Shown here in pieces: positions 55,192-63,386 of a stretch of DNA of 64,000 nucleotides (the first letter of the stretch is position 1; every line of letters starts with the position of its first letter). Below the pieces are notes generated by a model. That model saw nothing but the letters and a program-made list of their open reading frames with translations. It ran no database searches and was not told the DNA's origin. The stretch spans positions 1 through 64,000 of the forward strand of contig NZ_LQBP01000004.1 in the NCBI RefSeq assembly GCF_001507545.1. Reading direction: 5' to 3'. The position numbers and the translations under genes are program-made. The DNA is from Ruegeria profundi. Its GTDB lineage: Bacteria > Pseudomonadota > Alphaproteobacteria > Rhodobacterales > Rhodobacteraceae.

Positions 55192-56223
55192 ATGTCGAAA
55201 AGCATTCCTCATACCCGCGGTTTTGTGCTTCTCGCGCTCGTGCCAAGTTTTGTCGCGGCAGGAGGTGACTTGGACCGTGTTTTCGCATCGTTGGATCTGC
55301 CATTGCCCGACGCGCTCAACCCGGATCAACTCCTTCCGGCGGTCGCCTACTACAATCTGCTTGAGCAAATGACGCATCACCTCGGTGACCCGTGTTTTCC
55401 GGCACGGGCCGGGGAATACATCGCGCGGAGCGGGCTGCCCGCATTACGCGATGCCAGAAACGCGTCGCATTCTCTTTCCGAGTTCCTCGTTCGCTTGCAG
55501 ATCGTCTTCCGGCAGACTGTGACAAATGCGATATACGAGGTGTTTTCCGACGGAGCGCGGGCCACCCTGAGCCTTCGGCGTAAAGACGTGGCAAATTCAG
55601 CAACGGCGAAGGTGGATGCCCTCAATGCGGCAGCCTTCGTGACGATCTTCCGGGACGAGTTCGGATCGGACGGGCTTGATGGACTAACGGTCAGCCTGCC
55701 AGAGCCCTCCTCCATGCCCCCCGACATTCTCAGCGCCCGAGCGCTGATGCGCCGCAAGGCCGGCGGCATGGCACTTTCTTTTCCGAGCGACTGGCTGCTG
55801 CGTCCAATCCGTCTGCACTGGAGCGGACAGCAACAGGACATCAATGGGGGTCACGACACGGCGGGCAGGAAGTCACCGGTGACACTGGTAGAAGGTCGGA
55901 TAAGGTCCAAGCTCTCAAGCGGCACTGTGCTGCTGGCGGATGTCGCCGCCGATGTTGGTATCGCGCCCCGACAGCTTCAGCGCGTTCTCAAGGCACAGGG
56001 GACAAGCTTTCGGCACGTGCTCCTCCGACAGCGGCTCGAAACATCGCGGCGGCTTTTGGAAACTACGAACTCGCCGATTGGCGCGATCGCCGTGGAATGC
56101 GGTTTCGCCTCCCCGCAAACATTTTCCCGTGCGTTTTCAAAGGCCTTTGGCGAGACACCATCAAAGTTCCGGGCAACGTCAGCCAATTCCGAGATGAAAG
56201 AAGCTGCCAAGCAGAAAGCCTGA
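55192..56223 (+). CDS. AraC-family regulator with arabinose-binding-like N-terminal domain
   Basis: A 343-residue regulator of the OruR/ArgR-like group: N-terminal ligand domain (FVLLALVPSFVAAGGDLDRVF, LPDALNPDQLLP) and C-terminal AraC domain with VAADVGIAPRQLQRVLKAQG and IAVECGFASPQTFSRAFSKAFGETPSKFR. I start it at the ATG at 55192; the frame is open to 55129. Divergent from the amidohydrolase gene at 53541-54902, which it probably regulates. Confidence 0.88.
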   Translation: MSKSIPHTRGFVLLALVPSFVAAGGDLDRVFASLDLPLPDALNPDQLLPAVAYYNLLEQMTHHLGDPCFPARAGEYIARSGLPALRDARNASHSLSEFLVRLQIVFRQTVTNAIYEVFSDGARATLSLRRKDVANSATAKVDALNAAAFVTIFRDEFGSDGLDGLTVSLPEPSSMPPDILSARALMRRKAGGMALSFPSDWLLRPIRLHWSGQQQDINGGHDTAGRKSPVTLVEGRIRSKLSSGTVLLADVAADVGIAPRQLQRVLKAQGTSFRHVLLRQRLETSRRLLETTNSPIGAIAVECGFASPQTFSRAFSKAFGETPSKFRATSANSEMKEAAKQKA

Positions 56224-56667
56224 GTCGACTGATTTGTCTCGCTTCAGGCCTCGCGAGACGGGTGTCATGCGTTGACCTTCAACTCACGTTGGTTCGTGTC
56301 AAAGATCGCTGTTTGTATGTTGCGAGAATTTCCGTCTTCGTCCTGTCGCAAGGACCACATAATTTCAAATGATCTGGCAATTGAATCGTCAAACTTATTA
56401 ATGTGCGCCTCCAACAGCTCGCTGCGCCTTGTTTAAATGTCCGCTTTTCTTCCGCGACGCAGCCAGTAGCTTTAGTGAAAAGCTTGCCGCGCCCGCGAAG
56501 GCAAGCTTATCGACACTTCCGCCTTGGGCTCGAAGCAGTCATCCGACAGCTTTAGTCAAAGGACTGTTTTGCGGATGCAAGCGGTCATTGGGGCCGCTTG
56601 CGGGATAGATAGAGGTGACCAACTTTGAAGCAGGGCTCGATGCGTCTTAAAGCTCAACTCCGAGGTT
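56224..56667. other. Intergenic region with two perfect hairpins at the phage-island edge
   Basis: About 440 bp without a gene. Two perfect inverted repeats occur: AAGCTTGCC-N11-GGCAAGCTT at 56480-56508 and GCAAGCGG-N9-CCGCTTGC at 56577-56601. Neither is followed by a T run. The phrase AGCTTTAGT also occurs twice (near 56468 and 56549). The region separates the AraC gene from the terminase 3' end, so an attachment site could be here, but I could not identify one. Confidence 0.45.
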
Positions 56668-58146
56668 CTACCGCCGTCTGATCCGCTCGCGACGGCGCTC
56701 GCGACGTTCGATGTTTATCTGATGATCATGGCCTAGCGCCCGATAGAACCCCACTCCCTTGGACCAGTTCACAAAGTGGGCAAAGCTGTCGACCTGATCG
56801 TCGTTGCGTCCGCGTGGAAAGGATTGAAGCTCTCGTTTGAATACCGGCAGCCAGGGTGCATCTGCAGGCAGATAAACCTTGCCCTCTTCAACGGGACCGC
56901 AAGCGGATTGGAACCGGGTTTCCTTGTCTTTGTCTGGTTTAATACGTTCGAAGCGTCGGCGGTCATCTCGAAACAGCTCATCCAGAAGCGGTTTGCCGGA
57001 GGCAGCATCTTCGATCAGAACACGATCGGGATCCCAACGCCCGACAAGCTGCAGTGCCTTGGCTTTCAGGTCTGGGTAGTCCACCTGCCCTCGCCAGACG
57101 TCGAGAAGAAACCACGCATTTTCGCGGAACCCCCAGGTCGTACATACCGAGAAGTCGGACTGCGGGTTCGCCGACATGCCAGTATCCCAGCTTTGAACGA
57201 CAAGCTGATACCAGCGGCGATCTTCGACGGTTTCGTAGGTACCGAACCACTCCCAGCGCAAAGGCGATCCGTCTGGTGCGATCGGGTTCTGCTGATACTG
57301 GCAATTGAACACGGCCGCGCCCATTTCGCGACGCTTGGTATCCAGCGTTTGCTGATCCAAACGGGACGGGCACAGGAGATCACCCGGTTTGCGGCGCATG
57401 ACCCTTTCACGCCCAAGAGGAACCACCTCATGGTCTTCGGCGATGGCAGGCAGATTCAGATGCCGATAGGTCCCGCGTTCGAGCAGATAACCCGGCGGAT
57501 CCATCTCGTGCAACCGTTGCGCGACCATAACCACGCGCCCCTCGGCCGGGTTGTCAAAGCGCGACAGCAGAGTGCCCTCAATGAACTCCTGTGCCTTGAC
57601 CAGTTCTGCTTCGGAACCCGCATCACCGGCTTTAAGCAGATCATCGATGATGATGTAATCAGCGCCATGACCGGTGACGGAACTGCCGATGGAGACAGCC
57701 TTACGGCTGCCTCCCTTTGTAGTGCGGATTTCTTCGGACGTGTTGCCTTTGCGGGCCAGGACTGTTTCGGGAAAGATCTCCCGATACCAGCGCGCGGACA
57801 TGACCCGACGACAATCTTCGGAATGCTTGCGCGCCAGATCCAGCCCGTAGCTGGCAACAATAATCTTAGAGCTGGGGTTATGACCGAGAAGATACGCAAC
57901 GTAGGCGACAGCGACGGTGACCGATTTCAGGCACCGAGGCGGAATGTTGATGATCAAACGCTTGTTCTCGCCGATGCGAACGTTGTCCAACTCATGGCAC
58001 ATGGCACGCACATGCCAGGCCGGGTCAAAGCTGCGGTCAGTTCCCTGGTGCAGCGTGCCAAACACACGCCAAACGAAGGGAAAGAAATTGTCCCGGCAAA
58101 CCTCGCGAGCGACCTGCCGGACCATTTTGGGATCAGGAGTCGTCAT
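56668..58146 (-). CDS. Phage terminase large subunit
   Basis: A 492-residue terminase: ATPase part with Walker-A-like IINIPPRCLKSVTVAVAYVA, Walker B YIIIDDLLKA, coupling region VVMVAQRLHEMDPPGYLLE; nuclease part with acidic residues in VQSWDTGMSANPQSD, VLIEDAASGKPLL and the late DDQVDSFAHFV. The enzyme packages phage DNA. The Walker A is the PPRxxKS variant rather than GxxxxGK. The frame is open upstream, but the ATG at 58146 overlaps the DUF5681 3' end by 14 bp as in related clusters. No portal or capsid gene follows. Confidence 0.9.
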   Translation of the reverse strand: MTTPDPKMVRQVAREVCRDNFFPFVWRVFGTLHQGTDRSFDPAWHVRAMCHELDNVRIGENKRLIINIPPRCLKSVTVAVAYVAYLLGHNPSSKIIVASYGLDLARKHSEDCRRVMSARWYREIFPETVLARKGNTSEEIRTTKGGSRKAVSIGSSVTGHGADYIIIDDLLKAGDAGSEAELVKAQEFIEGTLLSRFDNPAEGRVVMVAQRLHEMDPPGYLLERGTYRHLNLPAIAEDHEVVPLGRERVMRRKPGDLLCPSRLDQQTLDTKRREMGAAVFNCQYQQNPIAPDGSPLRWEWFGTYETVEDRRWYQLVVQSWDTGMSANPQSDFSVCTTWGFRENAWFLLDVWRGQVDYPDLKAKALQLVGRWDPDRVLIEDAASGKPLLDELFRDDRRRFERIKPDKDKETRFQSACGPVEEGKVYLPADAPWLPVFKRELQSFPRGRNDDQVDSFAHFVNWSKGVGFYRALGHDHQINIERRERRRERIRRR

Positions 58147-58564
58147 CTTCCGCCTCCTCGTTTTCCAGATCACCGTCACCGTCCAGTTGGCTGGAAAAGA
58201 AATCCCGGAGGATGTCGTAGTCGACAGCGTCCGGCTCAACCGTACGGACGCTTTCTTGCGCGTCCAATTCACTTGCGTTGAACAGATCTGTGTCCAGCTT
58301 AAGCAGCGCCATCAACAATTTCGTGTCGCCCTTCAACGCGCCTGCCGTGAACCGCTTGGCAATTGCCTCAGCCTTGGAAATCCGGATTTCGTGGCTGCCT
58401 TCGCGAACCGTAATCTTGGTTTCCAATTCGCGTTTCAAGCTGGCATTCACCCCTTTGGCACCTTTCGGCCGCCCTTTCGGATTGCCAGAGCGGCCTTTCT
58501 TGAACCGGGTCGCTTTGGGCGGCTTGCCGTAACCCACCTCGTAGTCTTTCGTATCGTCAGACAT
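58133..58564 (-). CDS. DUF5681 protein (terminase-associated)
   Basis: A 143-residue protein. The N-terminal VGYGKPPKATRFKKGRSG and NPKGRPKGAKG are the DUF5681 hallmark; the C-terminus is acidic. DUF5681 genes lie next to terminases in alphaproteobacterial prophages and may act as small-terminase-like DNA-binding partner; that is inferred. The ATG at 58564 overlaps the methyltransferase stop by 8 bp. Confidence 0.85.
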   Translation of the reverse strand: MSDDTKDYEVGYGKPPKATRFKKGRSGNPKGRPKGAKGVNASLKRELETKITVREGSHEIRISKAEAIAKRFTAGALKGDTKLLMALLKLDTDLFNASELDAQESVRTVEPDAVDYDILRDFFSSQLDGDGDLENEEAEDDDS

Positions 58565-59951
58565 GATCCGCCTCCAGCTCTGAAGTGGCATCGGTTGACG
58601 CAGAACGCGCATCGAACGTCTGGCCGGTCACCGCGTGCACGGCGCTCTTTCCCGTCATGTCCTGCCAACGGCGGATGGCGACATCGACATAGGCCGGATC
58701 AAGCTCGATGAGCCGCGCACGGCGTCCGGTCTTCTCGGCCGCCAGCAACGTCGCACCAGATCCACCAAAGGCGTCCAACACGACATCGCCGCGGTGGCTC
58801 ACATCCATAATGGCTTCTGCCACCAGGCCCGTTGGCTTTACCGTCGGGTGATCCGCAAGATCCGCCTCACGCCCTGCCCCAAAGCTGTTCACACCGGCAT
58901 AGTCCCAGACGTTGGTCCGGTTGCGCCCGTGTTTGCCCAGCTCGACATTGTTGATATGCGCAGCACCTGGCTTCTTGAAGACACAGACCAGTTCATGCTT
59001 GGAGCGATAGAGGCTGCCCATGCCACCATTGGTCTTGTTCCAGACGCAGAGATTGATGAGGTCCAATCCAGCTGCTTTGCCCGCCGTAATCAGTTCTTCG
59101 ATATGACGCCAATCCATGCAGATCATCGCGATGCCTCCGTCCGGCAGGCAGTCAAACAAACGATTAATCACGCTTGTGAGAAAGCCACGGAATTCGCTGT
59201 CCGACATTTCTCCTGACGCCATGGCAAACTCGCGGTGTTCGGCGCTATTGCCGGACCGCACATGCCCATTGACCGGCACGTTGTAAGGCGGATCGGTGAA
59301 GACTATCTGCGGGGTCTCGCCTTCCAGCAAGGTGTCGTAGCTCTGGGCTTGAAGGGCGTCCCCGCAGAAAATGCGATGATCTCCGAGAACCCAGAGGTCG
59401 CCCGGCTCCGTGACGACAGGTGTCGTGGGGTCCGGCATCTCAACAGTTTCTGCTTCGGTCTCCGCCGCCTCGCCCGCGCCGTCAATGATAATGTCGATCT
59501 CCGGTGTCTCGAACCCGGTGATGTCGAGGCTGAAGTCCAGTTCGCCATCGAGGCTGAGATCCATCAGCTCGGCAAATTCGATCTGCAGCGCGGCTTCGTT
59601 CCAGTCCGACAGTTCTGCCAGCTTGTTATCCGCGATGCGCAAGGCGCGCACTTCTGCGTCTGACAAGTGATCCGCGACAACAGTCGGCACGGACATCAAC
59701 CCCAGGGCCTTAGCGGCTTCATAGCGGCCATGACCCGCAATGATTGTTCCCGAACCATCCAAAAGGATCGGGGTGACAAAGCCAAACTGCGCCACCGACG
59801 CCTTCAGTTTGTCAATATTTTTGGCCGCGTGCATGCGGTTGTTGTTGGCGTAGGGCTTGATCTGGCTGATCAGGGATTGGATGACTTTATCCGCCATCCA
59901 GATCGGCGGGTTGGACGCTAGAGCGTCACTTTGTGTTTTGTTGGCAGGCAT
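58557..59951 (-). CDS. ParB-domain DNA methyltransferase
   Basis: A 464-residue fusion. The N-terminal ParB/sulfiredoxin-like domain (about 20-125) has NNRMHAAKNIDKLKASVAQF and GTIIAGHGRYEAAKALGL. The C-terminal N4/N6 methylase domain has the catalytic DPPY in IVFTDPPYNVPVNGH (about 220) and the later SAM-binding FGGSG in VVLDAFGGSGATLLAAE (about 405), the motif order of beta-class enzymes. Such proteins methylate prophage or host DNA. The ATG at 59951 has GGAGG; the frame upstream is non-coding. First of three overlapping minus-strand genes. Confidence 0.9.
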   Translation of the reverse strand: MPANKTQSDALASNPPIWMADKVIQSLISQIKPYANNNRMHAAKNIDKLKASVAQFGFVTPILLDGSGTIIAGHGRYEAAKALGLMSVPTVVADHLSDAEVRALRIADNKLAELSDWNEAALQIEFAELMDLSLDGELDFSLDITGFETPEIDIIIDGAGEAAETEAETVEMPDPTTPVVTEPGDLWVLGDHRIFCGDALQAQSYDTLLEGETPQIVFTDPPYNVPVNGHVRSGNSAEHREFAMASGEMSDSEFRGFLTSVINRLFDCLPDGGIAMICMDWRHIEELITAGKAAGLDLINLCVWNKTNGGMGSLYRSKHELVCVFKKPGAAHINNVELGKHGRNRTNVWDYAGVNSFGAGREADLADHPTVKPTGLVAEAIMDVSHRGDVVLDAFGGSGATLLAAEKTGRRARLIELDPAYVDVAIRRWQDMTGKSAVHAVTGQTFDARSASTDATSELEADHV

Positions 59952-60399
59952 AAGCGCCTCCTTTTGCGTGACGCCGCGCGGACGTCGAGATGGAGGGATC
60001 GCGTTGGAAAATCGGAGAGAGCACAAATCGCAACTCCCCGGACCAATCGATCCGAGACGTTGCTCCTTTGAATGCTCTCTGCGGAAACCTGTGTTTCCAA
60101 TGAGTGCTGCCTGCGGGAGCAGTTTCCCGCCCTGATAGTCCGGGCGATTAGGTCGAATGTAGGTGCCATCAATACGAGACGCAACCCCCCAAACTAAAAG
60201 TAACCAATTAAGATTGTTGACGAATAATCGGGGGTACAGCAGCAACGCCCGGCATAACACAGCCCTCTTCGGATAGCCCAAGAAAGAGCTGGACTGTTGC
60301 TGTGAACCACGCATCACTGAACCCACGCCCGAGCCATTCGGGCGCTCCTCGGTACCGGGGTTCGGCATCTCGCCAACCCGAGATCAGAGGAGACAGTTC
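59952..60399. other. Divergent intergenic region of the phage island
   Basis: About 450 bp between the methyltransferase (minus) and the DUF3489 gene (plus). No gene supported. Both promoters must be here; no clear operator palindrome was found. Confidence 0.45.
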
Positions 60400-60630
60400 A
60401 TGTCTAAACGGAAGCAAACCAAAATTGACAAAGTGCAACACTTGTTGCGCCGCCCGAGTGGCGCCAGCCTTGAGGTGCTCTGCAAAGCAACGGGGTGGCA
60501 GCCTCATTCGGTCCGAGCGGCTCTAAGCGGCCTGCGGAAAAAAGGCGTCACAATTGAACGGCGGACATCCGACAAACCAAATGGACCATCCACATATCAT
60601 CTGGCGGCGAGAACTGGAGAAGCGTCATGA
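60400..60630 (+). CDS. DUF3489 protein
   Basis: A 76-residue protein with a winged-helix-like DUF3489 domain: KVQHLLRRPSGASLEVLCKA, TGWQPHSVRAALSGLRKKG and the C-terminal STYHL. Probably DNA-binding. Its stop overlaps the DUF2924 start. DUF3489-DUF2924-recombinase is a recurrent alphaproteobacterial trio. Confidence 0.85.
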   Translation: MSKRKQTKIDKVQHLLRRPSGASLEVLCKATGWQPHSVRAALSGLRKKGVTIERRTSDKPNGPSTYHLAARTGEAS

Positions 60631-61043
60631 CCAAGACGAACGATGTCGCCGATCTGGCCACCATGGGTCGATCGGATCTGGTCGCGCTTTGGCAGCAACT
60701 GTTTGATCAACCCGCCCCCGCCATGCTCAGCCAACCCTTTCTGCGCCGTTTCATTGCCTTTGAGATCCAGTCCCGCCGTCATGGCGGGCTACCCCGGCAG
60801 GTCAAAGCCACGCTGGAAAAGGGCTCTGGGAAGAAACCCCGGCCTACATGCCCTGCCCTAAAACCCGGTGGGCGCCTGCTGCGTGAGTGGAATGGCGTGA
60901 CACATGTAGTCGACGCTACAGAGGAAGGTTTCACTTGGAACGGTCGTTCCTATCGCTCGCTCTCGGCCATCGCCCGAGAGATTACCGGCGCGCATTGGTC
61001 AGGGCCGCGTTTCTTTGGGCTCACCGGCAAGCCGGCTAAATGA
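60627..61043 (+). CDS. DUF2924 protein
   Basis: A 138-residue DUF2924 protein: LATMGRSDLVALWQQLFDQP, FLRRFIAFEIQSRRHGG and the central GGRLLREWNGVTHVV with the C-terminal YRSLSAIAREITGAHWSGPRF-like end. Function unknown; invariably linked to serine recombinases and may be an accessory factor. Overlaps both neighbours by 4 bp (ATGA). Confidence 0.88.
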   Translation: MTKTNDVADLATMGRSDLVALWQQLFDQPAPAMLSQPFLRRFIAFEIQSRRHGGLPRQVKATLEKGSGKKPRPTCPALKPGGRLLREWNGVTHVVDATEEGFTWNGRSYRSLSAIAREITGAHWSGPRFFGLTGKPAK

Positions 61044-62722
61044 GCCCGCGCCGTAAAATCCGATGCGCCATCTACACGCGCAAGTCCTCAGAAGATGGTC
61101 TGGATCAGGACTTCAATTCGCTGGATGCGCAATATGAGGCCTGCGCGGCCTATGTCGCCAGCCAGCGACATGAAGGCTGGACCCTGTTGTCCGGGCGCTA
61201 CGATGACGGTGGCCTGTCGGGCGGCACCCTAGAGCGCCCCGCCCTTCAGCGCCTTCTTGAAGAGATCGATGCCGGGCGTATTGACATGGTGGTGGTCTAC
61301 AAGATTGACCGGCTGACCCGGTCGCTTGCCGACTTCTCTAAGCTGGTCGAACGGCTGGAACAGGCAAACTGTTCTTTTGTGTCTGTCACTCAGTCCTTCA
61401 ATACCTCATCCTCCATGGGGCGACTGACTCTCAATGTACTGTTGTCCTTTGCTCAGTTTGAACGGGAAGTCACCGCTGAACGTATTCGTGACAAGATTGC
61501 AGCGTCGAAGAAGAAGGGGCTTTGGATGGGTGGCAACCTGCCTCTGGGCTATGATCGCCACCCCGATCCGAAGGCAAGAACGCTGGTCGTGAATGAAGAT
61601 GAGGCGAAAACGGTCCGACATCTCTTCGGTCTGTATGAAGAGCTGGGTTGCCTGCGCAAAGTAGAAGAACGGGCAACCGCAGAAAGACTGCGGTCAAAAC
61701 GGGTTGTTCGGACGGATGGCAGCGTGAAGGGAGATTGTCCGCTGTCACGCGGCCAGATCTATTACCTGCTGCGCAACCCGGTTTATATCGGCAAAATCCG
61801 CCATAAAGACAAAATCTGGGATGGCCAGCATGTCGCCATCATCAACGAAGGTATTTGGCATCGCGTGCAGGAGAAAATGCGGCAGGCCTCGAACCGCTCC
61901 CGGGCATGCGTCGGCTTCGATGCCCGCCAACACTCCAATGACCTGGGCGCGTGGCTTACCGGTTTGCTCAGCGACGACACCGGTGATCGGTTGACGCCAA
62001 CCCACACCACGAGCAAAGGCCGACGGTTGCGCTACTATGTCTCCAATAGGCTGATCTCGGGTGGCAAGGATATCTCAGGCTGGCGACTACCCGGCCCGGG
62101 GCTGGAAGACGCGGTTATCGGCGTCATCGTTGGTCATTTGCAAGACGCCGCTACCGCGCACCGGGTGCTGGCGCAGCCAGAGGCCGGATCAGCAGAGGTC
62201 GTCCAGACCTCAATTGCGGATCTGGTGACCCGGCTTCAAGGTCAAAGTGGTCAGGTGGGCGCTGCTCTTCTGGCCAGCGGCACAATTGCACGCGGACAGA
62301 TCGACCTCGAATTGAACCGAAATGCCCTGGCAAGCGCACTTGGGATCGCTGCTGACCATCTGCACCCGGATCTCACACACATCACCGCATCCTTCAATCT
62401 ACGCCGCCGCGGCGTCGAGGCCAAGGTCATCGCCGGAGACATGGCCCCCCAACCCGATCCCCACCTCCGGTCCATGCTGATCCGCGCCCATGGCTGGGCC
62501 CGTGATCTGAAGGCCGGAGTTCGACTGATGGAGATTGCCCGCCGCGAAAGCGTCCCTGACGCCTTCATCCGCACCCGTGCTCAGCTTGCGTTTCTCTCAC
62601 CAAAGATTCAAACGGCGATTCTCGACGGGAACCAGCCGCCCGAACTCACACTCAAGCGTCTGGTCAGCGTGACCCACCCACTTGATTGGTCCGAACAGGA
62701 ACGCCTGTTCGGCTTTCAATAG
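61040..62722 (+). CDS. Large serine recombinase
   Basis: A 560-residue site-specific recombinase. The resolvase N-terminal domain has the catalytic Ser in IYTRKSSEDG (about 16), DGGLSGGTLERPALQRLL, and the Arg motif YKIDRLTRSLADFSKL. A recombinase domain (GLWMGGNLPLGYDRHPD) and zinc-ribbon-like/coiled-coil C-terminal part follow. Such enzymes integrate and excise elements at att sites. Coupled to the DUF2924 gene. Repeated TTCCCTG motifs lie just downstream. Confidence 0.92.
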   Translation: MSPRRKIRCAIYTRKSSEDGLDQDFNSLDAQYEACAAYVASQRHEGWTLLSGRYDDGGLSGGTLERPALQRLLEEIDAGRIDMVVVYKIDRLTRSLADFSKLVERLEQANCSFVSVTQSFNTSSSMGRLTLNVLLSFAQFEREVTAERIRDKIAASKKKGLWMGGNLPLGYDRHPDPKARTLVVNEDEAKTVRHLFGLYEELGCLRKVEERATAERLRSKRVVRTDGSVKGDCPLSRGQIYYLLRNPVYIGKIRHKDKIWDGQHVAIINEGIWHRVQEKMRQASNRSRACVGFDARQHSNDLGAWLTGLLSDDTGDRLTPTHTTSKGRRLRYYVSNRLISGGKDISGWRLPGPGLEDAVIGVIVGHLQDAATAHRVLAQPEAGSAEVVQTSIADLVTRLQGQSGQVGAALLASGTIARGQIDLELNRNALASALGIAADHLHPDLTHITASFNLRRRGVEAKVIAGDMAPQPDPHLRSMLIRAHGWARDLKAGVRLMEIARRESVPDAFIRTRAQLAFLSPKIQTAILDGNQPPELTLKRLVSVTHPLDWSEQERLFGFQ

Positions 62723-62735
62723 CTCCAGATCCTGC

Positions 62736-62930
62736 GTCCCTGATACAGGGTTCGCCCTCCCTGATCCGTCGGCACAATTCCCTGTTCCCGCGAGAAAATT
62801 CCCTGTTCCACTGTTTAGGGAATTTGCAACCTAAGCTATTGGAAAAAATAGAGTTGTGACATCTGAAATCCCGGGTTCCAGACTTGTTTTGCAGAAATTC
62901 CCTGTAAATTGCCGGGTATCAGGGAAATCC
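62736..62930. repeat. Cluster of TTCCCTG-type direct and inverted repeats
   Basis: AATTCCCTGTTCC occurs twice with a 21-bp period (62776-62788 and 62797-62809) and AATTCCCTGT again at 62896. TCCCTGAT occurs near 62738 and 62759, with inverted forms CAGGG near 62746, AGGGAATT near 62816 and CAGGGAAA near 62921. The cluster lies between the serine recombinase gene and tRNA-Ser and could be recombinase-binding or att-related sequence. Confidence 0.6.
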
Positions 62931-63094
62931 AGCCCAAAGCGACCCCGCCAAAATGCGGCACTGAGACTTGGGCCTGAATTGCGCTCTGAGTGTACGGTCT
63001 GCTTCGTCTCTGATTGAAAGCGCATGCGCCAACTCGCGGGAATTGCGGCACAATTCCGGGTCAGAAAACACAACTGAAGTGAGACAGGTATGAG

Positions 63095-63184
63095 TGGCGG
63101 GGAGACAGGGATTCGAACCCTGGGGACGCTCTCACGCCCAACGGTTTTCAAGACCGCCGCATTCGACCACTCTGCCACCTCCCC
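63095..63184 (-). tRNA. tRNA-Ser (UGA)
   Basis: A 90-nt class II tRNA on the minus strand. Acceptor stem GGGGAGG pairs with TCTCCCC (one G-T), discriminator G, and CCA is encoded. The anticodon arm CGGT-CTTGAAA-ACCG gives anticodon UGA; a long variable arm and GGTTCGAATCC T-loop are present. Confidence 0.95.
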
Positions 63185-63386
63185 GCGTGCTGCTGGGTCT
63201 TAAGGCCAACTGAAAACGGTGGCAAGAGCAAATAGGGAATTCTTGCCGAAGCATGTATCGCGGTCTTTCCATGACACCCCGCTCGCGTTATGGTTTCCAT
63301 GAGGACCGTAACAGACCGGCATAACAGAACCGGCAAATGGCGGCGGGGCTCCGGATACGAGACCCCTTCAGGCAAGGGATGACAAA

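Noticed and set aside
56776-58281. 501-codon plus-strand frame opposite the terminase
   Set aside because: Complementary to a terminase with visible ATPase and nuclease motifs; no ribosome-binding site or domain of its own.
63095-63184. tRNA-Ser as attachment site of the phage-derived island
   Set aside because: No duplicated tRNA 3' end was found at the other side of the island, and large serine recombinases rarely use tRNA genes.
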